A stretch of 64,000 bases of DNA from Roseovarius gaetbuli (GCF_900172365.1 NZ_FWFJ01000014.1:1-64000); one strand, 5' to 3'. Positions 1 through 9,819 are shown, counted from the stretch's first letter. Notes: generated from the letters alone by a model not told the origin. Numbers and translations are program-made.

Positions 1-48
1 CCTCAGAAAAATGAGCCTCCGACCCGGCTGCGGCTCATTTTTCTGAGG
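1..48. terminator. Bidirectional intrinsic terminator
   Basis: A perfect 17-bp inverted repeat (1-17 and 32-48) encloses a 14-base loop. Each strand reads A-run, G+C stem base, T-run (the right arm ends GGCTCATTTTTCTG), so it can terminate transcription in both directions. It lies downstream of the minus-strand HNH remnant. Confidence 0.8.
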
Positions 49-70
49 GTACGATCATAAAGCGATTCTT

Positions 71-304
71 TCACGCTGAAGCGGGTCCGACTGGAAGTCG
101 GAGGGTTTGCTCCACGGCGTGGATACTAAAGTCACGCGCAAGCTCGGCCTCGGTCAGCGTGGCATGGATTTCGTTGTGGCAAATCTGGTGCAATAAGACG
201 GTAGCCCCGCCCTTAAGTTTCGGCACAAGGTGGTGCAGGCTTTGCCGCGTGCCCGGCGCAATGACACGGCCACAAAGCGGGCAGATCGGTAATTCTGACG
301 CTAT
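71..304 (-). pseudogene. Remnant of a small HNH endonuclease
   Basis: This 77-codon open frame contains a recognisable HNH core: a CPLC zinc knuckle near the N-terminus, then LHHLVPK, then HQICHNEIH. Small HNH proteins with this layout are about 100 residues and usually begin Met-Ala-Glu-Leu. Here the frame reads ATA-GCG-TCA-GAA-TTA where an ATG would be expected, and an in-frame stop sits three codons further upstream of that ATA, with no ATG, GTG or TTG between. The C-terminus runs into an unrelated short tail (after HAVEQTLR) and stops just before the terminator at 1-48. I read it as a degraded gene with both ends damaged; a non-canonical start is the alternative. The HNH motifs are seen directly, the inactivation is inferred. 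Confidence 0.6.
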
Positions 305-372
305 GACTTGATCCTTTCATCCACTGCGGGCAAGAGGATGGCGCGCAGTGGATGAAAGACAAGAGGTACGTG

Positions 373-1689
373 ATGGACGGGCAGCCAGAAATTATCACCC
401 AGGCGATGGGATATGCCCTGCAAGGGTGGGAGATGGCCCAGGGCTGGCTGCTGAGCCCCGCCGCTTGGTCGCAATTCGCGCTTTTGGTTGCCGCCTATCT
501 TTTGGCCGTGCTGATCAGTCGCCGCCTTGTCCCCAGCCTGACCCGGTTTTTGACACCTCCCGCAGGGCAGGAAAACGTCATCGCCTCGGCGCGGCGCTTT
601 GTGCTGATCTTCTTGCCGCTTTTGATGCCCTTGCTGGCCTATGGCCTGACCGGGATTGGCGAGGGCGTGACCCGCTCGATCTTTGGGTCGGGCGAGGTGA
701 TCGCCTTTGGCAAGCGGCTGTTCCTGTTTTTGGCAGCGCGCCTTTTCGTTCGAGAGATTCTGACCGACCCGTTCCTGCGCATGTTGGGGCGGTTCGTTCT
801 CATGCCGGTCGCCGCCCTCTATCTTTTCGGCCTGTTTGACGTTGCAAATGCCAAGCTTGCGGCGATTTCGGTCAACCTTGGCAATATCAGCTTTTCGGTC
901 CTCGCATTGATCCGCGGGGCGGTCTCGGGCGCGCTGTTGTTCTGGCTCGGGCGCTGGTCGCACACGCAATCCGAGGATTATATCAAGCGCCAGGAAGAGC
1001 TGCGGCCCGCCACGCGGGAACTGGCGATGAAGGCCAGCCAGATCATGATTTTCGGCGCAGCCTTCCTGTTGCTGATGTCGATCATGGGCATCGACCTTAC
1101 GGCGATCGCCGTCTTTGGCGGTGCGCTTGGTGTTGGTATCGGGCTTGGCCTGCAACAGATCGCGGCGAATTTCGTCTCGGGTGTCATCCTCTTGCTCGAG
1201 GGGCAAACAACGGTTGGCGATTACGTGGTTCTGGACAATGGCGAAGAGGGTACGATTTTCAAAATGACCGCCCGCGCCGCCATTCTGGAAACCATCGACG
1301 GGCGCTGGATCGTGGTGCCAAACGAGGATTTCATCACCAGTCGGGTGGTCAATTATTCCGATGCCGGCACGCGTCATCGCTATGAGGCGGCGTTTTCCGT
1401 TAGCTATGACACGGATATCAACCTGATCCCCGACATGGTCGAGGCCGCCGTGCGCAAGCTGCCCTTTATCCTGCAAGAGCCCGACGGCCCCGAATGCGAG
1501 CTTAAGGCCTTTGCCGATAGCGGCGTGGAATTCAGCGTCGAATATTGGGTCGAGGGGATCGAGGACCTGACCCAGAAATACCGCTCCGACGTTCTTTTCG
1601 CCATCTGGAACGTGCTCAAGGCCAACAATATCGAAATTCCCTATCCGCAACGCGTCGTGCACCACAAAGGGCTGAACCCGGTCACATGA
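373..1689 (+). CDS. MscS-family mechanosensitive channel
   Basis: Inner-membrane small-conductance mechanosensitive channel homologue, 438 residues, which would release solutes when membrane tension rises. Several hydrophobic segments cover the first two thirds. The pore-lining helix is clear at about residues 249-268, with the Gly/Ala-rich motif GGALGVGIGLGLQQIAANF, followed by the beta domain (LLLEGQTTVGDYV) and a C-terminal alpha/beta domain. It is longer than E. coli MscS (286 residues) because of extra N-terminal membrane segments, as in many larger MscS relatives. ATG 373 is preferred over ATG 352 because AAGAGG lies 6 bases upstream of it. The stop overlaps the next start (ATGA), so the two genes are probably co-translated. 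Confidence 0.88.
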   Translation: MDGQPEIITQAMGYALQGWEMAQGWLLSPAAWSQFALLVAAYLLAVLISRRLVPSLTRFLTPPAGQENVIASARRFVLIFLPLLMPLLAYGLTGIGEGVTRSIFGSGEVIAFGKRLFLFLAARLFVREILTDPFLRMLGRFVLMPVAALYLFGLFDVANAKLAAISVNLGNISFSVLALIRGAVSGALLFWLGRWSHTQSEDYIKRQEELRPATRELAMKASQIMIFGAAFLLLMSIMGIDLTAIAVFGGALGVGIGLGLQQIAANFVSGVILLLEGQTTVGDYVVLDNGEEGTIFKMTARAAILETIDGRWIVVPNEDFITSRVVNYSDAGTRHRYEAAFSVSYDTDINLIPDMVEAAVRKLPFILQEPDGPECELKAFADSGVEFSVEYWVEGIEDLTQKYRSDVLFAIWNVLKANNIEIPYPQRVVHHKGLNPVT

Positions 1690-2858
1690 CACAGGCGTTG
1701 GTCATCGGGGCCGGGCCTGCGGGCCTTATGGCGGCGCAGGAGATGGCGCAGGCCGGGCTAAGCGTTGTCGTGGCCGAGGCGAAACCATCGGTTGGGCGCA
1801 AGTTCTTGATGGCCGGCAAGTCCGGGCTGAACCTGACCAAAGCCGAGGAGTTTGACGCATTTCTTGCCGCCTACGGCGAGGCCGCCCCGCACCTGCGCCC
1901 GATGCTGGCCGAGTTTGGGCCCGACGCGGTACAGGACTGGGCGCGTGACCTTGGGCAGGATCTTTTTACCGGCTCCACGGGGCGGGTTTTCCCGCGCGCG
2001 ATGAAAGCCTCGCCGCTCATGCGCGCCTGGCTCAATCAGCTGCGCGCTGCGGGGGTAGATATCCGCACCCGCTGGTCCTGGCAGGGCTGGGATCAGGGCG
2101 CGGTTTTCGACACGCCCGATGGGGTGCAAAGGGTGGCCTCGGATGTCACGGTTCTGGCCTGTGGCGGCGCAAGCTGGGCGCGACTGGGGTCTGACGGGGC
2201 CTGGACGAGGCATTTGCCCCCCGGTGATATCGCCGCGTTTCAGCCCGCTAATGTCGGCGCTCTGGTCGAATGGTCGGCGCATATGAAACGCCATTTCGGA
2301 CAGCCCGTCAAAGGCGTGGCGCTTGGGGCCGGGGCGCTTCGCTCTCGCGGCGAATTTATCATCTCGGCAAGCGGGATTGAGGGCGGCGGGGTGTATGAGG
2401 TCAGCGCCGCGCTGCGCGAGGGCGCGCCGCTTGTGCTTGATCTCCTGCCCGACATGACAGAGGCGCAGATCGACAGCAAACTGGACAAGACCCGCGGCCG
2501 CGACAGCCTGCAAAACCGGCTGCGCAAGGCGCTGAAACTTGATCCGGTAAAACAGGCGCTGTTGATGGAATTTGGCCGCCCTCTGCCCGATGATCCGGCA
2601 AAGTTGCTGAAAGCCCTGCCCATTCGTTTTGTCGGCATGCGCCCGATGGATGAGGCGATTTCAACCGCCGGGGGGCTGCGGTTCGAGGCCTTGGATCGCG
2701 GCTTGATGATCCGCAATCGCCCCGGCGTTTTTGCCGCCGGTGAGATGCTTGACTGGGAGGCACCGACAGGTGGCTACCTGTTAACCGCCTGTCTTGCGAC
2801 CGGGCGTTGGGCCGGGCGCCACGCCGCCGCGTATCAGGGCAATGCCGCCGCCTTTTGA
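1686..2858 (+). CDS. HI0933/BaiN-type NAD(P)/FAD flavoprotein (PP_4765-like)
   Basis: A 390-residue flavoprotein of the HI0933/BaiN group, apparently the shorter PP_4765-like branch. The N-terminus has the Rossmann FAD motif VIGAGPAGLMAAQ at residues 6-18 and the family signature GRKFLMAGKSGLNLT around residue 40. The C-terminus has AGEMLDWEAPTGGYLL, the second FAD-contacting segment. The physiological substrate of this branch is not known to me. The start overlaps the stop of the MscS gene by four bases. The 3' end overlaps the convergent GST gene by 25 bases, which is common in this compact window. Confidence 0.88.
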   Translation: MTQALVIGAGPAGLMAAQEMAQAGLSVVVAEAKPSVGRKFLMAGKSGLNLTKAEEFDAFLAAYGEAAPHLRPMLAEFGPDAVQDWARDLGQDLFTGSTGRVFPRAMKASPLMRAWLNQLRAAGVDIRTRWSWQGWDQGAVFDTPDGVQRVASDVTVLACGGASWARLGSDGAWTRHLPPGDIAAFQPANVGALVEWSAHMKRHFGQPVKGVALGAGALRSRGEFIISASGIEGGGVYEVSAALREGAPLVLDLLPDMTEAQIDSKLDKTRGRDSLQNRLRKALKLDPVKQALLMEFGRPLPDDPAKLLKALPIRFVGMRPMDEAISTAGGLRFEALDRGLMIRNRPGVFAAGEMLDWEAPTGGYLLTACLATGRWAGRHAAAYQGNAAAF

Positions 2859-3421
2859 AACGCCGGACGCTCCATGATGCTCGCCGCATAGGCGTTCAGC
2901 TTGTCACCGGCATCCGGGAAATCCGCCTTTTTCGCCCAGCCGATGCAATGGGTCAAAAGCATATCGGGCACAGTCATTTCCTCGCCCATCAGGAACGGCC
3001 CTTCAAGGGCGTCCGAGATACGCGCGATATTGCGGGCATATTCCCATTTCAGTGAGTCCTTGACGGCCGGCACGCGCTGTTCTTCGGGCAGCACGAAACT
3101 GTGACGCGCGGCGGCCCAGAGAACGCCGTCGATGTCATCGAGAATCTGGTGGGTAAAGGCATCCTGACGGGCGCGTGCGACGGTGCCGGGCGCATTGGTG
3201 AGCGCGCGGTGCTTGTCGGCCAGAAAGGTCATGATCGCGGCGGAATCGGTCAGCACCGCATCGCCATCCCGCAGCGCCGGGATCTTGCCCGACGGGTTGG
3301 CGGCAAGCGCCTCGGGCGAGCGGGGCGCGGCCGGGATGTGGGTATAGTCCTGGCCAAGTTCTTCTAGCATCCAAAGCACGCGAAAGGCGCGGCTGGCGCG
3401 GGTGCCGATGACGTCATACAT
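2834..3421 (-). CDS. Glutathione S-transferase family protein
   Basis: A 195-residue cytosolic glutathione S-transferase homologue. The N-terminal thioredoxin-like half contains the conserved turn GKIPAL and the gamma-glutamyl-binding segment DSAAIMTFLA. The C-terminal all-helical half contains GPFLMGEEMTVPDMLLTHC, the typical N-capping region. The substrate cannot be told from sequence. It lies convergently to the flavoprotein and is separated by about 73 bases from holA on the same strand; that gap shows no clear terminator. Confidence 0.88.
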   Translation of the reverse strand: MYDVIGTRASRAFRVLWMLEELGQDYTHIPAAPRSPEALAANPSGKIPALRDGDAVLTDSAAIMTFLADKHRALTNAPGTVARARQDAFTHQILDDIDGVLWAAARHSFVLPEEQRVPAVKDSLKWEYARNIARISDALEGPFLMGEEMTVPDMLLTHCIGWAKKADFPDAGDKLNAYAASIMERPAFQKAAALP

Positions 3422-3494
3422 TACGAATTATCCCTGTTTTTGAGTGATTGACACAGCTTCGCCCAAACGGCGGGCGGGTGCAATGCCATAGCGC

Positions 3495-4523
3495 CTAGCG
3501 CATCGCCGCAAGCATCGCCAGACGGATCAGGGCGCGCTCGACAAGGGCCATGCCCGGCGCGCGCTGCCCGGCGGATCGCAATTGCAGGTCGGTATCGGTG
3601 AGGATCGTCAGCGCCTGTTCAAGCTTGGGCGCGCCCCAGCCTTGCGCCTGACGCAGCATGCGATCACGACGCGGACCAAAGATCGGCGGGCGCATGCGGC
3701 CGATGCCCTGTGCCGCGCCGCCGGGATCAGAGGCCGCCGTATAAAGCGCGCGAAAATGCCGGGTGGCGCCGATGCAAAGCGTCACCGGCTGTGCGCCCTG
3801 CGCCTTGAGCCGCCGCATCACCGGGCCGATTTCGGGCGAGCGGCCTTCGGCCACGATATTGAGCACATCATCAAGATCGGCCTCGGTCGAGGCAGGCGCG
3901 CAGGCGGTGATGTCATCCGCCGTCACCGGCGTGTCATCGTCGATCTTGTAGAGCGCAAGCTTTTCCATGGTCTGGCGGAAATCACCGGGGTCAAGATCCT
4001 GCGCAAGCGCCGTCAGATCGGTCATCGCGCCAGAGCCGACATTGCGCAGCCCGACCTTGGCCAGAGACGCCTCGATATCCGCGCGCGAGGGTGGATCGTC
4101 GTAAATCCCGACGGCATAGGCGTTGGGATGGGCCTCGAACGCCTTGCGCAGTTTTGATGTCGCCTTGAGCTGGTTGGCGCTTACGATGATCTGGGCGTCG
4201 CCCTCGGCCCAATCGGCAAGGGCGGCAAGAATCGGGGCGCAGAGCACCTCGGTCGCCTCTTCGACAAAGGCGACGCGGGGGCCGGGGAAAAACCCCTGCG
4301 CCTTGATCGCATCAAGCAAAAGGGCCGGGTCCTTGCGCAGATCGCCCGCCGACATGCGGGTCAGGCGCATTTCCTCTTCACCAGTGGGGCCAATGAGGGC
4401 CGCAATCACCTCTTGCCGTTTGAGGGCAATGCGCATGGCATCGGGGCCATAGATCAACAGGCCGGCGCGTCCCGGCTCGGGCCGCGAAAAATACCGCAGC
4501 GCATCACGAGGCGAGAGTTTCAT
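3495..4523 (-). CDS. holA: DNA polymerase III delta subunit
   Basis: 342 residues, the normal length for the delta subunit that opens the beta sliding clamp in the clamp-loader complex. Recognisable parts are the N-terminal domain (LLIYGPDAMRIALKRQ, then the LTRMSAGDLRKDPALLLDA stretch) and the helical C-terminal domain ending in ALIRLAMLAAMR. Sequence conservation in HolA is low, so the call also rests on position: it follows lptE and leuS, the usual alphaproteobacterial order. Its start overlaps the lptE stop by four bases (TCAT on the plus strand), indicating translational coupling. Confidence 0.92.
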   Translation of the reverse strand: MKLSPRDALRYFSRPEPGRAGLLIYGPDAMRIALKRQEVIAALIGPTGEEEMRLTRMSAGDLRKDPALLLDAIKAQGFFPGPRVAFVEEATEVLCAPILAALADWAEGDAQIIVSANQLKATSKLRKAFEAHPNAYAVGIYDDPPSRADIEASLAKVGLRNVGSGAMTDLTALAQDLDPGDFRQTMEKLALYKIDDDTPVTADDITACAPASTEADLDDVLNIVAEGRSPEIGPVMRRLKAQGAQPVTLCIGATRHFRALYTAASDPGGAAQGIGRMRPPIFGPRRDRMLRQAQGWGAPKLEQALTILTDTDLQLRSAGQRAPGMALVERALIRLAMLAAMR

Positions 4524-5011
4524 TGCGCCGGGGTTGGCGCGGCGGCCAGAAGGCGGGTGCTTATCTGTTCGCTGAGGATGTTCATCAGGCGTGTTTCAGC
4601 GTCGCGTTCCGCGGCCAGCGTGGCAACCGGCGTGCCCGAGGCGGAATAGCTTGTAAAGCTGTCAACCTTGCCCGAGGTCACCACCGCGCCGGTTTCAAGA
4701 TCGCGCAGGGCATAGGTCACATTGCCCAGAACGTTAAAACGGGTGGCCACGTTGCTGGCGCTGATCGCGATCGAATCTTGCCGGATATCAATGCCATAGC
4801 TAAGCCCATAGCGCGCCGAAGAGGTCCGCCCAAAGCGGTTTTCTAGCGCGCGGGTCAGCAGATAACCGGCGCGGGTGTTGGGCGCGTCGATCTCGATCTG
4901 GCCCTGAAGGGCATTACCCGCCCCGCCCGGCGCATAGGCCGGGGTAAACCCGCAGGCCCCAAGAGCAGCGGCCCCCAGAAAAAGCAGATGGCGGCGGTTA
5001 AATGACAACAT
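4520..5011 (-). CDS. lptE: LPS assembly lipoprotein LptE
   Basis: A 163-residue outer-membrane lipoprotein that would pair with LptD to insert lipopolysaccharide into the outer leaflet. The N-terminus [20 protein letters not shown] has an Arg-Arg pair, a short hydrophobic stretch and an LGAC lipobox, so Cys20 is the expected lipidated residue. The rest (GFTPAYAPG, then the beta-rich LPS-binding fold) matches the LptE/RlpB family. It overlaps leuS by 14 bases upstream and holA by four bases downstream, the conserved leuS-lptE-holA operon. Confidence 0.92.
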   Translation of the reverse strand: MLSFNRRHLLFLGAAALGACGFTPAYAPGGAGNALQGQIEIDAPNTRAGYLLTRALENRFGRTSSARYGLSYGIDIRQDSIAISASNVATRFNVLGNVTYALRDLETGAVVTSGKVDSFTSYSASGTPVATLAAERDAETRLMNILSEQISTRLLAAAPTPAQ

Positions 5012-7739
5012 TCACGATCCGTCCGGGGACGACGATGACCTTCTTGGGCTGGGCCCCATCCAGCGCCTTGACCACAGCATCGTGGGCCAGCGCGATTTTT
5101 TCAACCTCAGACTTCGGCATATCATGCGGAACGCTGATTTCTGCGCGCCGCTTGCCGTTGATCTGGATCGGCAGGGTGACGTTCTCATCGACCAGCATCT
5201 TTGCGTCGGCCACCGGCCAGGGCGCGGTGGCGACAAGGCCCTCGCCGCCCAGCATCGCCCAGATATCTTCGGACAAATGCGGCGTCATCGGCGACATCAG
5301 CTGTGCCAGCGTGAGGGTGGCGCCGGTCTTGGCCGCCTTGCCCGCGCCAGAGCGCGCCAACGTGTTGGTAAAGGCATAAAGCCGGGCGATGGCGGCGTTG
5401 AAGCCGAAGGATTCGACGCCCTTGGTGACCTCGTCGATGGCCTTGTGCATCTCGCGCAGGAGGGCCTCGTCGGCCTCTGGCGTGGCCGCCTCGGGGGCGT
5501 TGGCGACCTCGGAGGCGATGCGCCAGACCCGCGCAAGGTGTTTCGATGCCGCCTCGGCGCCCGAGGCGGTCCATTCGACGTCGCGCTCGGGGGGGCTATC
5601 GCTCAGCACGAACCAGCGGGCGGTATCGGCGCCATAGGCGGAAATGATGCTGGCGGGATCGACCACGTTTTTCTTGGATTTGGACATCTTGGCGGAGGGG
5701 ATCACATCTAATGCGTTATCCTCTTCACCAACAGTTTTCGTGCGCCGCCGTTCAAATTCCCAAAACTCGTTGAGAGCAATCACGTTTTGCGCATCTATTT
5801 CTTCTTTCTCAACAGCACCTCTTAGCAGCGCCTTAGGCCGCCCGTTGAACTCAAAGCGAATTACGTCCTCAGGAAAATAATACTTAACTCTTGTTTCCCG
5901 TCCGGCATTTATGACCTGCCCCTCCTCCTCGTCGGAGCTTACGCCAGCTTCTCGAGTGGTCTCAGCACCCGCATACATTTCATGCGTGACCATGCCTTGG
6001 GTGAACAGCGCATTGAAAGGCTCGATTGCCTTTTTCGGCAAATGCCCGGTGATGTGCATCGCGCGGGCAAAGAAGCGCGAATACAAGAGGTGCAGGATCG
6101 CGTGCTCGATGCCGCCGATATACTGATCGACGTTCATCCAGTATTCGGCCTCGGCCATATCGGTGGGCGTCGCTGCATGCGGCGCGGTGAAGCGCGCGTA
6201 ATACCAGGAGCTATCGACAAAGGTGTCCATCGTATCGGTTTCGCGGGTCGCGGGCGCGCCACAGCTCGGGCAGGTGCAATCGCGCCACGTGGGGTGGCGG
6301 TCAAGCGGGTTGCCGGGAGTCGAGAAATCAATCGGCGTGCCGTCCTCGTCGTAGGGCAATTGGACGGGAAGGTTTTCCTTGGCCTCGGGCACTACGCCGC
6401 AGGCCGCGCAATGCACCACCGGGATCGGACAGCCCCAATAGCGCTGCCGCGACAGGCCCCAATCGCGCAGGCGGAACTTGGTCACGCCCTGCCCGACGCC
6501 ATTGGCTTCGCAGAATTCAATCGCGGCATTGACCGCCTCTTCGCCGGTCTGCACCTCGTCACCGGCAAAGCCGCGCACAAAGCGGGTTTTGTCGGATTTC
6601 GCGGGCACGAAGGCCTCGGGCAGCGGCTCGGCACCGCCATCAAGCGGCTCGAACACCGGGATGATCGGAAGCTCGTATTTGGTGGCAAACTCAAAGTCGC
6701 GCTGATCATGCGCTGGACAGCCGAAGATCGCGCCGGTGCCATAATCCATCAGGATGAAATTGGCGATATAGACCGGCAATTCACAGGATGTATCGAACGG
6801 GTGACGCGCGCGCAGCCCGGTGTCAAAGCCCATCTTTTCGGCCTTCTCAATCGCCTCGGCGGTGGTGCCGCCCTTGCGGGCCTCGGCGCAAAAGGCCGCC
6901 ACGTCCTCACGCTCGCGCTCAAGCGTCTTGGCAAGCGGGTGATCCGGCGAAATGCCCACAAAAGACGCGCCCATCAATGTGTCGGGGCGGGTGGTATAGA
7001 CCTCGACCCGGTCATGCCCGTCAAACCCGTCGACAAGACCAAAGGCAAACTGAAGACCGCGCGATTTGCCGATCCAGTTTTCCTGCATCAGGCGCACCTT
7101 GGCGGGCCAGTTTTCCAGCCCGTCCAGCGCCTCAAGCAATTCCTCGGCCATGTCGGAAATGCGGAAGAACCATTGCGTCAACTCGCGGCGCTCGACCTCG
7201 GCGCCAGAACGCCAGCCCTTGCCGTCAATCACCTGTTCGTTGGCCAGAACGGTCATATCAACCGGATCCCAGTTGACCACGGCGTTCTTGCGATAGACCA
7301 GACCCTCGGCGAGCATATCGAGAAAAAGCGCCTGTTGCTGACCGTAATACTCCGGATCGCAGGTCGCGAATTCGCGGCTCCAGTCGATGCTGAGGCCAAG
7401 CGGCTTCATCTGGGCGCGCATGTCGGCGATGTTCTGATAGGTCCAGTCCTTGGGATGCCCGCCGATCGCCATAGCGGCGTTTTCGGCCGGCATGCCAAAT
7501 GCGTCCCATCCCATCGGGTGCAGCACGTTATGCCCGGTCGCGATCTTATAGCGCGCCACCACATCGCCCATCGTATAGTTACGCACATGGCCCATGTGGA
7601 TACGTCCCGACGGATAGGGGAACATTTCCAGCACATAGTATTTTGGCTTGTCGCCCTCGCGGGTGGCCTCGAAAATACCGGCCTGATCCCAGGCCTGTTG
7701 CCATTTCGCTTCGATTTCAGCGGCTGAATAGCGCGACAT
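4998..7739 (-). CDS. leuS: Leucyl-tRNA synthetase
   Basis: Class I synthetase charging tRNA-Leu, 913 residues (E. coli LeuRS has 860). The HIGH-type motif is seen as [20 protein letters not shown] near residue 42, the CP1 editing-domain threonine-rich motif as [14 protein letters not shown], zinc-ligand pairs CAACG and CTCPSCG, and KMSKSKK at residues 684-690. Between MYAG (residue 588) and KMSKS lies a charged segment of about 95 residues in the position of the leucine-specific insert. Its DNA (about 5700-5975) is visibly less G+C rich than the rest of the gene. First gene of the leuS-lptE-holA operon; the start follows the usual [11 protein letters not shown]-terminus. Confidence 0.97.
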   Translation of the reverse strand: MSRYSAAEIEAKWQQAWDQAGIFEATREGDKPKYYVLEMFPYPSGRIHMGHVRNYTMGDVVARYKIATGHNVLHPMGWDAFGMPAENAAMAIGGHPKDWTYQNIADMRAQMKPLGLSIDWSREFATCDPEYYGQQQALFLDMLAEGLVYRKNAVVNWDPVDMTVLANEQVIDGKGWRSGAEVERRELTQWFFRISDMAEELLEALDGLENWPAKVRLMQENWIGKSRGLQFAFGLVDGFDGHDRVEVYTTRPDTLMGASFVGISPDHPLAKTLEREREDVAAFCAEARKGGTTAEAIEKAEKMGFDTGLRARHPFDTSCELPVYIANFILMDYGTGAIFGCPAHDQRDFEFATKYELPIIPVFEPLDGGAEPLPEAFVPAKSDKTRFVRGFAGDEVQTGEEAVNAAIEFCEANGVGQGVTKFRLRDWGLSRQRYWGCPIPVVHCAACGVVPEAKENLPVQLPYDEDGTPIDFSTPGNPLDRHPTWRDCTCPSCGAPATRETDTMDTFVDSSWYYARFTAPHAATPTDMAEAEYWMNVDQYIGGIEHAILHLLYSRFFARAMHITGHLPKKAIEPFNALFTQGMVTHEMYAGAETTREAGVSSDEEEGQVINAGRETRVKYYFPEDVIRFEFNGRPKALLRGAVEKEEIDAQNVIALNEFWEFERRRTKTVGEEDNALDVIPSAKMSKSKKNVVDPASIISAYGADTARWFVLSDSPPERDVEWTASGAEAASKHLARVWRIASEVANAPEAATPEADEALLREMHKAIDEVTKGVESFGFNAAIARLYAFTNTLARSGAGKAAKTGATLTLAQLMSPMTPHLSEDIWAMLGGEGLVATAPWPVADAKMLVDENVTLPIQINGKRRAEISVPHDMPKSEVEKIALAHDAVVKALDGAQPKKVIVVPGRIVNVVI

Positions 7740-7891
7740 GGACGGCGCCCCTTATCTGTGATCACGGTGTTGGGGCGGTGATAGGGCCTCGCTGCGCGCG
7801 GGTCCAGTGGTTAGGGCCAAAAATGCAGGGCTTTGCAGCGCAGAGCGGCAGTATTATAAGCCCACAAGTGACAGAGGCAGCGGCAATTTAC

Positions 7892-9136
7892 ATGAAAATC
7901 CTTTTCATCCATCAGAATTTCCCCGGACAATACAAACATCTGGCCCCGCTCTTGGCGCGCCAGGGGCATCAATGCGTGGCTTTGACCCTGCGGGTGAAAG
8001 AGGCGACCACCTGGCAAGGGGTGCGGGTTCTGCCCTATGCCCTGCCGGAACGGGACGGCCAAAAGCTTCATCCCTGGCTGGTTGATCTTGATACCAAGGT
8101 GACGCGTGGCGGGGCCTGTTATCGCGCGGCCAGCAGAATCCGCGATGCGGGTTTCGAGCCGGATCTTATCCTGGCGCATCCCGGCTGGGGCGAATCGATG
8201 TTTCTGCGCGATGTCTGGCCAAAGGCGCGGATGGGGCTTTACTGCGAGCTTTATCATCACGCAGGCTTTCCGCATCTGAATTTCGACCCGGAGTTCGCCA
8301 GCAAATCGCCCGAGGTCGAGCCGCTGCGCATTCGGATGAAGAACCTCAACAACCATCTGCATTTCGAGTTTGCCCATGCCGGGATAAGCCCGACGGCGTT
8401 TCAGGCCGATACATTTCCCGCGCCGTTTCGCAAGCGTATCACCCTGAGCCATGATGGTATCAACACGGTTCAGGCCTGTCCCGCCCCGGACGTGCGCCTT
8501 ACCATCGAGGGGCAATGCGACGTCACCCGCAAGGATGAGGTGATCACCTTCGTGAACCGCAATCTGGAACCTTACCGCGGCTATCACATCTTCATGCGCG
8601 CCCTGCCCCGGCTTTTGCGCGAACGCCCGAATGCAACCGTGCTTATCGTGGGCGGCGACGAGGTAAGCTATGGCGCGCGCGCGCCCAAGGGAAAGACCTG
8701 GAAACAGATTTTCATCGACGAGGTGCGCGACCAGATTTCAGATGCCGATTGGGAAAGGGTCCGGTTCCTGGGCCGCATCCCCTATGATCAGTTCCTGCGC
8801 CTGCTTCAGGTCAGCCGCGTTCACGTCTACCTGACCTATCCGTTTGTTCTAAGCTGGAGTTTGCTTGAGGCAATGAGCTGTGGCGCGGCAATCGTGGCGG
8901 GCGACACAGAGCCGGTGCGCGAAGTGATCCGCGACGATGAAACCGGGCGGCTGGTCGATTTCTTTGACGGCGATGCACTGGTGGATCAGGTCTGTGATCT
9001 GCTCGACGATCCGGGGGCGCGCAAGCGTATGGGCGAAACCGCCCGCAAGATGATCCGCGCAAAGTATGATCTTCAAACGATCTGCCTGCCCCGGCAAATC
9101 GACTGGGTCAAAGATGTGATGGATCAGCCGCTTTAG
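7892..9136 (+). CDS. GT4-like glycosyltransferase
   Basis: 414 residues with a GT-B glycosyltransferase layout: the N-terminal domain starts MKILFIHQNFPGQYKHLAP, and the C-terminal domain has FVNRNLEPYRGYHIFMRALP, FLGRIPYDQFLRLLQVSRVH and the donor-site region SWSLLEAMSCGAAIVAGDTE (the EX7E-type motif). It resembles the family often annotated as glycosyl transferase group 1 in exopolysaccharide loci. Upstream AGAGG is about 14 bases from the ATG, a long spacing, so translation may be weak. It lies divergently from leuS and convergently to the DUF3576 gene, interrupting what is normally an adjacent pair. Its acceptor and donor are unknown; a link to the island at 11-50 kb is possible. Confidence 0.85.
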   Translation: MKILFIHQNFPGQYKHLAPLLARQGHQCVALTLRVKEATTWQGVRVLPYALPERDGQKLHPWLVDLDTKVTRGGACYRAASRIRDAGFEPDLILAHPGWGESMFLRDVWPKARMGLYCELYHHAGFPHLNFDPEFASKSPEVEPLRIRMKNLNNHLHFEFAHAGISPTAFQADTFPAPFRKRITLSHDGINTVQACPAPDVRLTIEGQCDVTRKDEVITFVNRNLEPYRGYHIFMRALPRLLRERPNATVLIVGGDEVSYGARAPKGKTWKQIFIDEVRDQISDADWERVRFLGRIPYDQFLRLLQVSRVHVYLTYPFVLSWSLLEAMSCGAAIVAGDTEPVREVIRDDETGRLVDFFDGDALVDQVCDLLDDPGARKRMGETARKMIRAKYDLQTICLPRQIDWVKDVMDQPL

Positions 9137-9157
9137 CCAAGAACAGATGCAAAGCGT

Positions 9158-9183
9158 CGTGCCGGGGAGAACGCCCCGGCACG
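9158..9183. terminator. Convergent-gene hairpin terminator
   Basis: A perfect 10-bp G+C-rich inverted repeat (CGTGCCGGGG at 9158-9167, CCCCGGCACG at 9174-9183) with a 6-base loop, placed exactly between two convergent genes. The plus side is followed by ATTTCGTT, only a weak T-tract. Confidence 0.65.
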
Positions 9184-9196
9184 CATTTCGTTCAAA

Positions 9197-9676
9197 TCAG
9201 AACTTCGCCGCATTGATCCGCAACTGACGGGCCCGGTTGAGAATCGCATCCTCGACCGCGCGTTCGGTGGCGGCGCTGACCGGTCCGCCACGGGTTTGCA
9301 GCGCGACATTCAAGGATCGTGCATCAAGCGCCGGATTACTGATCAGGATCGTGGCGCGATAGGCCTGACCGCCGCCCGGAGGTGTGCCATAACCGGTTGA
9401 AATCACGCCGGTAAACGGATCGGCCGCCTCGACAGGCAGGAAATCCAGCACCTGAAGCGTCGCGGTCCAGAGAAAGCGATTTACCTTGATCTGATCCTTG
9501 GAGCCCTTGAAGGCGTCAAGAAGAGAGGACCCATCGCCATAGACCGTGGCTTCGCGTCCGCCTTTCACCTGCATTGCTTCTGGATCAAGCCTTGCATCCT
9601 TGAAGGCGCTGCACCCGGTAAAGAGCACAAGGCAGGCCACACCAAGGCCAGCGATATTCATACGGGATTTGATCAT
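9197..9676 (-). CDS. DUF3576 lipoprotein
   Basis: A small exported protein of the DUF3576 family, 159 residues from this start. The signal peptide ends in a lipobox (ACLVLFTGC), so it should be a lipoprotein. The mature part has the conserved NRFLWTATLQVLDFLPVEAADP and GVISTGYG segments, and ends QLRINAAKF. The function is unknown; the family normally sits directly upstream of leuS in this bacterial group. A GTG at 9691 in the same frame is preceded by a GGAAGAG stretch at good spacing and is an alternative start adding five residues. Confidence 0.87.
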   Translation of the reverse strand: MIKSRMNIAGLGVACLVLFTGCSAFKDARLDPEAMQVKGGREATVYGDGSSLLDAFKGSKDQIKVNRFLWTATLQVLDFLPVEAADPFTGVISTGYGTPPGGGQAYRATILISNPALDARSLNVALQTRGGPVSAATERAVEDAILNRARQLRINAAKF

Positions 9677-9819
9677 GGCACCGTCCGACACTGTTTCTCT
9701 TCCCTACTATCCAAGCTGGGCCAGAGGGGCAAGGCGTTTGACGGAACCGGATGGACTTGTGCCCGCCCGTCGGGCTGTGGCAAGGATAAATCACCGCCAC
9801 TTGTGAAAGGAAATGCGCC

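Noticed and set aside
5982-7727. Plus-strand open frame of 581 codons opposite leuS
   Set aside because: Mirror of leuS codons; the real gene has all synthetase motifs.
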